Positions 61,723 to 64,000 of a stretch of 64,000 nt of DNA are shown here, one piece after another. The translations under genes and the position numbers were made by a program. Under the pieces are notes generated by a model that was given only the letters and a program-made list of their open reading frames with translations, had not been told where the DNA came from and did not search any database. Location of the stretch: positions 124,001 through 188,000 of the forward strand of contig JAEPOG010000002.1 in assembly GCA_017643025.1 (NCBI GenBank). Reading direction: 5' to 3'. The DNA comes from Rhizobiaceae bacterium (lineage in GTDB: Bacteria > Pseudomonadota > Alphaproteobacteria > Rhizobiales > Rhizobiaceae). Positions within the stretch are counted from its first letter, which is position 1. Each line of letters opens with the position of its first letter.

Positions 61723-62763
61723 CTAGCGCCCTGCCCGGGCGCCGGTGATTGCCGCGGCCAGAAGCGCCTGTCGCGTTGCGGCCTCGGCAAGGTCCGGTCT
61801 CTGCCGCGTTTCGAGCACCGCGCCATTGATGCGGTCCAGAATTCTTGCGCAGGCATCGGCGGTCCAGTTCTGAACCGCCTTTTCCATCAGGCGCCGCCGC
61901 GTGAAGAAGACCGGCGGGCGGGCTGCCGCGATGACAGCCGATGCCGGCTTGCGCTCGCGGTCGAACACGTTGCGCATCGCCTGCAGCGCCTGAAACTGGC
62001 GCATCGCCGCATTGAGCAACAGGAAGGGCGCGGTGCCGGCCGCGACGAGCCGGGAGAAGGCGATGTCGAACTCAGCCGGCCTGCCGTCCAACACGGCGTC
62101 GACGACATCGTCCAACGACAGTCCCGCCGCGTCTCCGGTTGCTTCCCGAATGTCGGCCAGCTCGATGCGCTCGTTGCCCCGGCAATAGAGGATCAGCTTC
62201 TCGATTTCCGCCCGCGACGCCATTCGGTCGCCACCCAACCCGGCTTTCAGCGCCTCACGCGCCTCGGTGCTGATCGACAATCCCGCCTCGGCGAGCTGCG
62301 CCTGGATCAGCGCGTCGAGGGCGCGGGCATCATCGGCGTAACAGGGCAGCGCAATCCCGGACCTGGCGCTTTCGACCGACGTCCGAAGCTGGGCGTTCTT
62401 GCGCAACTCGCCGGCTTCTACCAACAACAATGCATCCGTCGGCGGATCCGCAAGCACCTGGGCGACCGCATCCGCGAATGGCTTCTCCGCGCCGGCCCCG
62501 GTTACCCAGACCAGACGCTGGTCTGCGAACATCGGAACAGTGCGGATCTCATCGACCAACCGGCCGGGATCGTCGGCCAGCGCCGACGCGTCGATGCGGA
62601 TCACGGTGAAGGGATCGTCCAGCGGCAGGCCGGTAGAGGCGGCAAACCTGTGGGCACGCTCCGAAACCAGCCCGCGGTCCGGCCCGTAGATCAGGACAAC
62701 TTTTGCCACATCGTCCGGCTTCGCCAGCCAGCCGTCGACTTCATGTGCCTTTTTTTGCGCCAT
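61723..62763 (-). CDS. holA: DNA polymerase III delta subunit
   Basis: 346 aa clamp-loader subunit. KVVLIYGPDRGLVSERA near the N-terminus (degenerate P-loop, as expected for delta), LLLVEAGELRKNAQLR and a helical C-terminal collar domain. Convergent with parB (18-nt gap). Confidence 0.95.
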   Translation of the reverse strand: MAQKKAHEVDGWLAKPDDVAKVVLIYGPDRGLVSERAHRFAASTGLPLDDPFTVIRIDASALADDPGRLVDEIRTVPMFADQRLVWVTGAGAEKPFADAVAQVLADPPTDALLLVEAGELRKNAQLRTSVESARSGIALPCYADDARALDALIQAQLAEAGLSISTEAREALKAGLGGDRMASRAEIEKLILYCRGNERIELADIREATGDAAGLSLDDVVDAVLDGRPAEFDIAFSRLVAAGTAPFLLLNAAMRQFQALQAMRNVFDRERKPASAVIAAARPPVFFTRRRLMEKAVQNWTADACARILDRINGAVLETRQRPDLAEAATRQALLAAAITGARAGR

Positions 62764-62823
62764 TCGTCCCAGCTAGCATGCATGCGCCGGCAAGCGAATC
62801 GGAAATTGCGGCATGACCGGAGT

Positions 62824-63516
62824 TCAGGGGAATTCGGAGAGGATTTCGTCCAGAGGCTTCTTGAGCTTGGCGACGGCGGGCACGGTTGCGTTTTCTGCCG
62901 GATGCCCGACGGCGATGATCATGACCGGCTTTTCCGATTTCGGTCTGCCGAGCATGTCGTTGAGAAAGCTCATCGGGTTCGGCGTGTGGGTGAGCGCCAC
63001 GAGGCCTGCGTGGTGCAGGGCGGTGACCAGTACACCGGTGGCTATGCCGACGCTTTCCGGGACGTAATAGTTTTTATAACGTGTACCGTCGTCGAACTCG
63101 CCGTAGCGCTGGGCGAAAACGACGATCAGCCATGGCGCGTCCTCGAGATGCGGCTTCGAGGCATTGGTGCCGATCGGCTCCAGCGCCTTGAGCCACTCCT
63201 CACCACCGCCGCCGGCGTAAAAATCCTTCTCCTCGCGCTCGGCGGCCTCGCGGATCGCCTTCTTCATCTCCGCATTGGCGATTGCCGCGAAATGCCAGGG
63301 TTGGTGGTTGGCGCCTGAGGGCGCGGTGCCCGCGGCCGCTATGCAGTCGCGAATCACGCCGGCCGATACCGGGCGACGGTCATAGTCGCGCACGGTGTGG
63401 CGGCGGCGCATGAAGGCTAGAAAGTCGCTGGCCGCTCTGCGCATGTCCTCATCGTTCATCGCATGCCGGTCGGGCAGCGGAACAGGCTCAAACTGAAGCT
63501 TGTTGCGCGCGAACAT
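62824..63516 (-). CDS. Nitroreductase-family flavoprotein
   Basis: 230 aa FMN-dependent nitroreductase fold: RRHTVRDYDRRPV (FMN-binding Arg), GTAPSGANHQPWHF, and HAGLVALTHTPNPM. The NHQPWHF and C-terminal pattern resemble the iodotyrosine dehalogenase/BluB-like subgroup; substrate unknown. ATG 63516 chosen (MFARNKLQFEP). Confidence 0.9.
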   Translation of the reverse strand: MFARNKLQFEPVPLPDRHAMNDEDMRRAASDFLAFMRRRHTVRDYDRRPVSAGVIRDCIAAAGTAPSGANHQPWHFAAIANAEMKKAIREAAEREEKDFYAGGGGEEWLKALEPIGTNASKPHLEDAPWLIVVFAQRYGEFDDGTRYKNYYVPESVGIATGVLVTALHHAGLVALTHTPNPMSFLNDMLGRPKSEKPVMIIAVGHPAENATVPAVAKLKKPLDEILSEFP

Positions 63517-63622
63517 GGGTTCTCCTCCGCCCGGCGCCTTCACGGGCCAACCTGATGAAAATGCACGGGACATCGGCCGGGCACAATGCCGGCCATCGTC
63601 CGATACTCGCGATGATGGAAAC

Positions 63623-63697
63623 TGGAGCGGGCGAAGGGATTCGAACCCTCGACCCCAACCTTGGCAAGGTTGTGCTCTACCCCTGAGCTACACCCGC
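63623..63697 (-). tRNA. tRNA-Gly (anticodon GCC), CCA encoded
   Basis: 75 nt on the minus strand with an intact cloverleaf: acceptor GCGGGTG / CGCCCGC, D-arm GCTC...GAGC, anticodon loop TTGCCAA (GCC), T-loop TTCGAAT, discriminator T and genomic CCA (63625-63623). Decodes GGC/GGU. Confidence 0.95.
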
Positions 63698-63849
63698 TCG
63701 CGCGGCGCTTGGCCGCGAGAGGCGCTATATGGCCGAACTGCCCGGCGAATGCAACAGGGAATCAGAGACCTGCGCGGGGGTTGCCGATGTCGCGACTTTG
63801 ACACTAGAGAGGCGGCGACAATCGAACCATCGGCAGGGGCTCCAACGGA

Positions 63850-64000
63850 ATGGCGATGACCCGCGAGGAACTGATCCGGCATCTTGATGGCCTCGGCATC
63901 GAGACCCGGACCTACGAGCATCCGCCGCTGTTCACGGTGGCTGACTCCGAGGCCCTGCGCGGCGACATTCCGGGCGGGCACACCAAGAACCTCTTCCTCA
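63850..64000 (+). CDS. Prolyl-tRNA editing protein ProX/PrdX (5' part, runs off the window)
   Basis: Only ~50 residues inside the window: MAMTREELIRHLDGLG then RTYEHPPLFTVADSE and GGHTKNLFL. This is the YbaK/aminoacyl-tRNA-deacylase domain (ProXp-ala/PrdX), which clears Ala-tRNA-Pro. The conserved KNLFL strand and its Lys are at the very edge. ATG 63850 or 63856. Confidence 0.88.
   Translation, partial: MAMTREELIRHLDGLGIETRTYEHPPLFTVADSEALRGDIPGGHTKNLFL

Overview
The window is a gene-dense, GC-rich stretch of an alphaproteobacterial chromosome. Several traits point to the Rhizobiales, and by overall protein resemblance most likely to a Phyllobacteriaceae (Mesorhizobium-like) genome: a ChvG-ChvI/HprK/EIIA-Man/HPr cluster, a DivL-type kinase with tyrosine in the H-box, a hemE-side replication origin, and an rho-mnmE-mnmG-rsmG-parA-parB block. 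The family assignment is inference. I see no insertion sequence, prophage, CRISPR array or transferred island. Almost everything is conserved core genome, so the interest lies in gene order, embedded small genes, fusions and cis elements.

Left part (1-14.5 kb). The infC-rpmI-rplT-pheS-pheT translation block runs on the minus strand, with a GFA-fold gene inserted between pheS and pheT. infC begins with ATT. Next come an alpha/beta hydrolase, a DUF2852 protein, a SprT-like metallopeptidase, an AI-2E family membrane protein and a lipoprotein. A plus-strand trpF-trpB-(79 aa)-(94 aa)-trpA-accD-folC operon follows; its two small genes lie between the tryptophan synthase subunits.

Middle (14.1-33.5 kb). 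A long minus-strand train runs divL - tsaE/amgK fusion - murU - addB - addA - trxA, with four junctions that overlap or nearly abut. Upstream lie ahcY and then the regulatory PTS (HPr, EIIA-Man, short HprK) joined to the ChvG-ChvI two-component system. pckA is divergent from chvI across an AT-rich control region.

33.5-48.9 kb. arfB, a BON-LysM protein, alkB and a GT87-like membrane protein are followed by the minus-strand his cluster (hisB-DUF2628-hisH-DUF1330-hisA-hisF-hisE) with coaA. Then come hslV-GNAT-hslU, a DUF1402 protein, a minus-strand tim44-mltA-smr-xre operon, and fxsA and secB.

48.9-64 kb. The minus-strand genes ppsR-maf-aroE-coaE-dnaQ and the plus-strand genes hemE-hemJ-rho-mnmE-mnmG-rsmG-parA-parB diverge from a ~390 bp non-coding gap. 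I read this gap as the probable chromosomal origin (oriC): it has DnaA-box-like 9-mers, two GANTC sites, an AT-rich end, and gene orientation diverging from it. Three near-perfect parS palindromes lie 4.4-6.4 kb away, in the trmE/mnmG junction and inside rsmG. holA, a nitroreductase, tRNA-Gly(GCC) and the start of a ProX-type prolyl-tRNA editing gene close the window.
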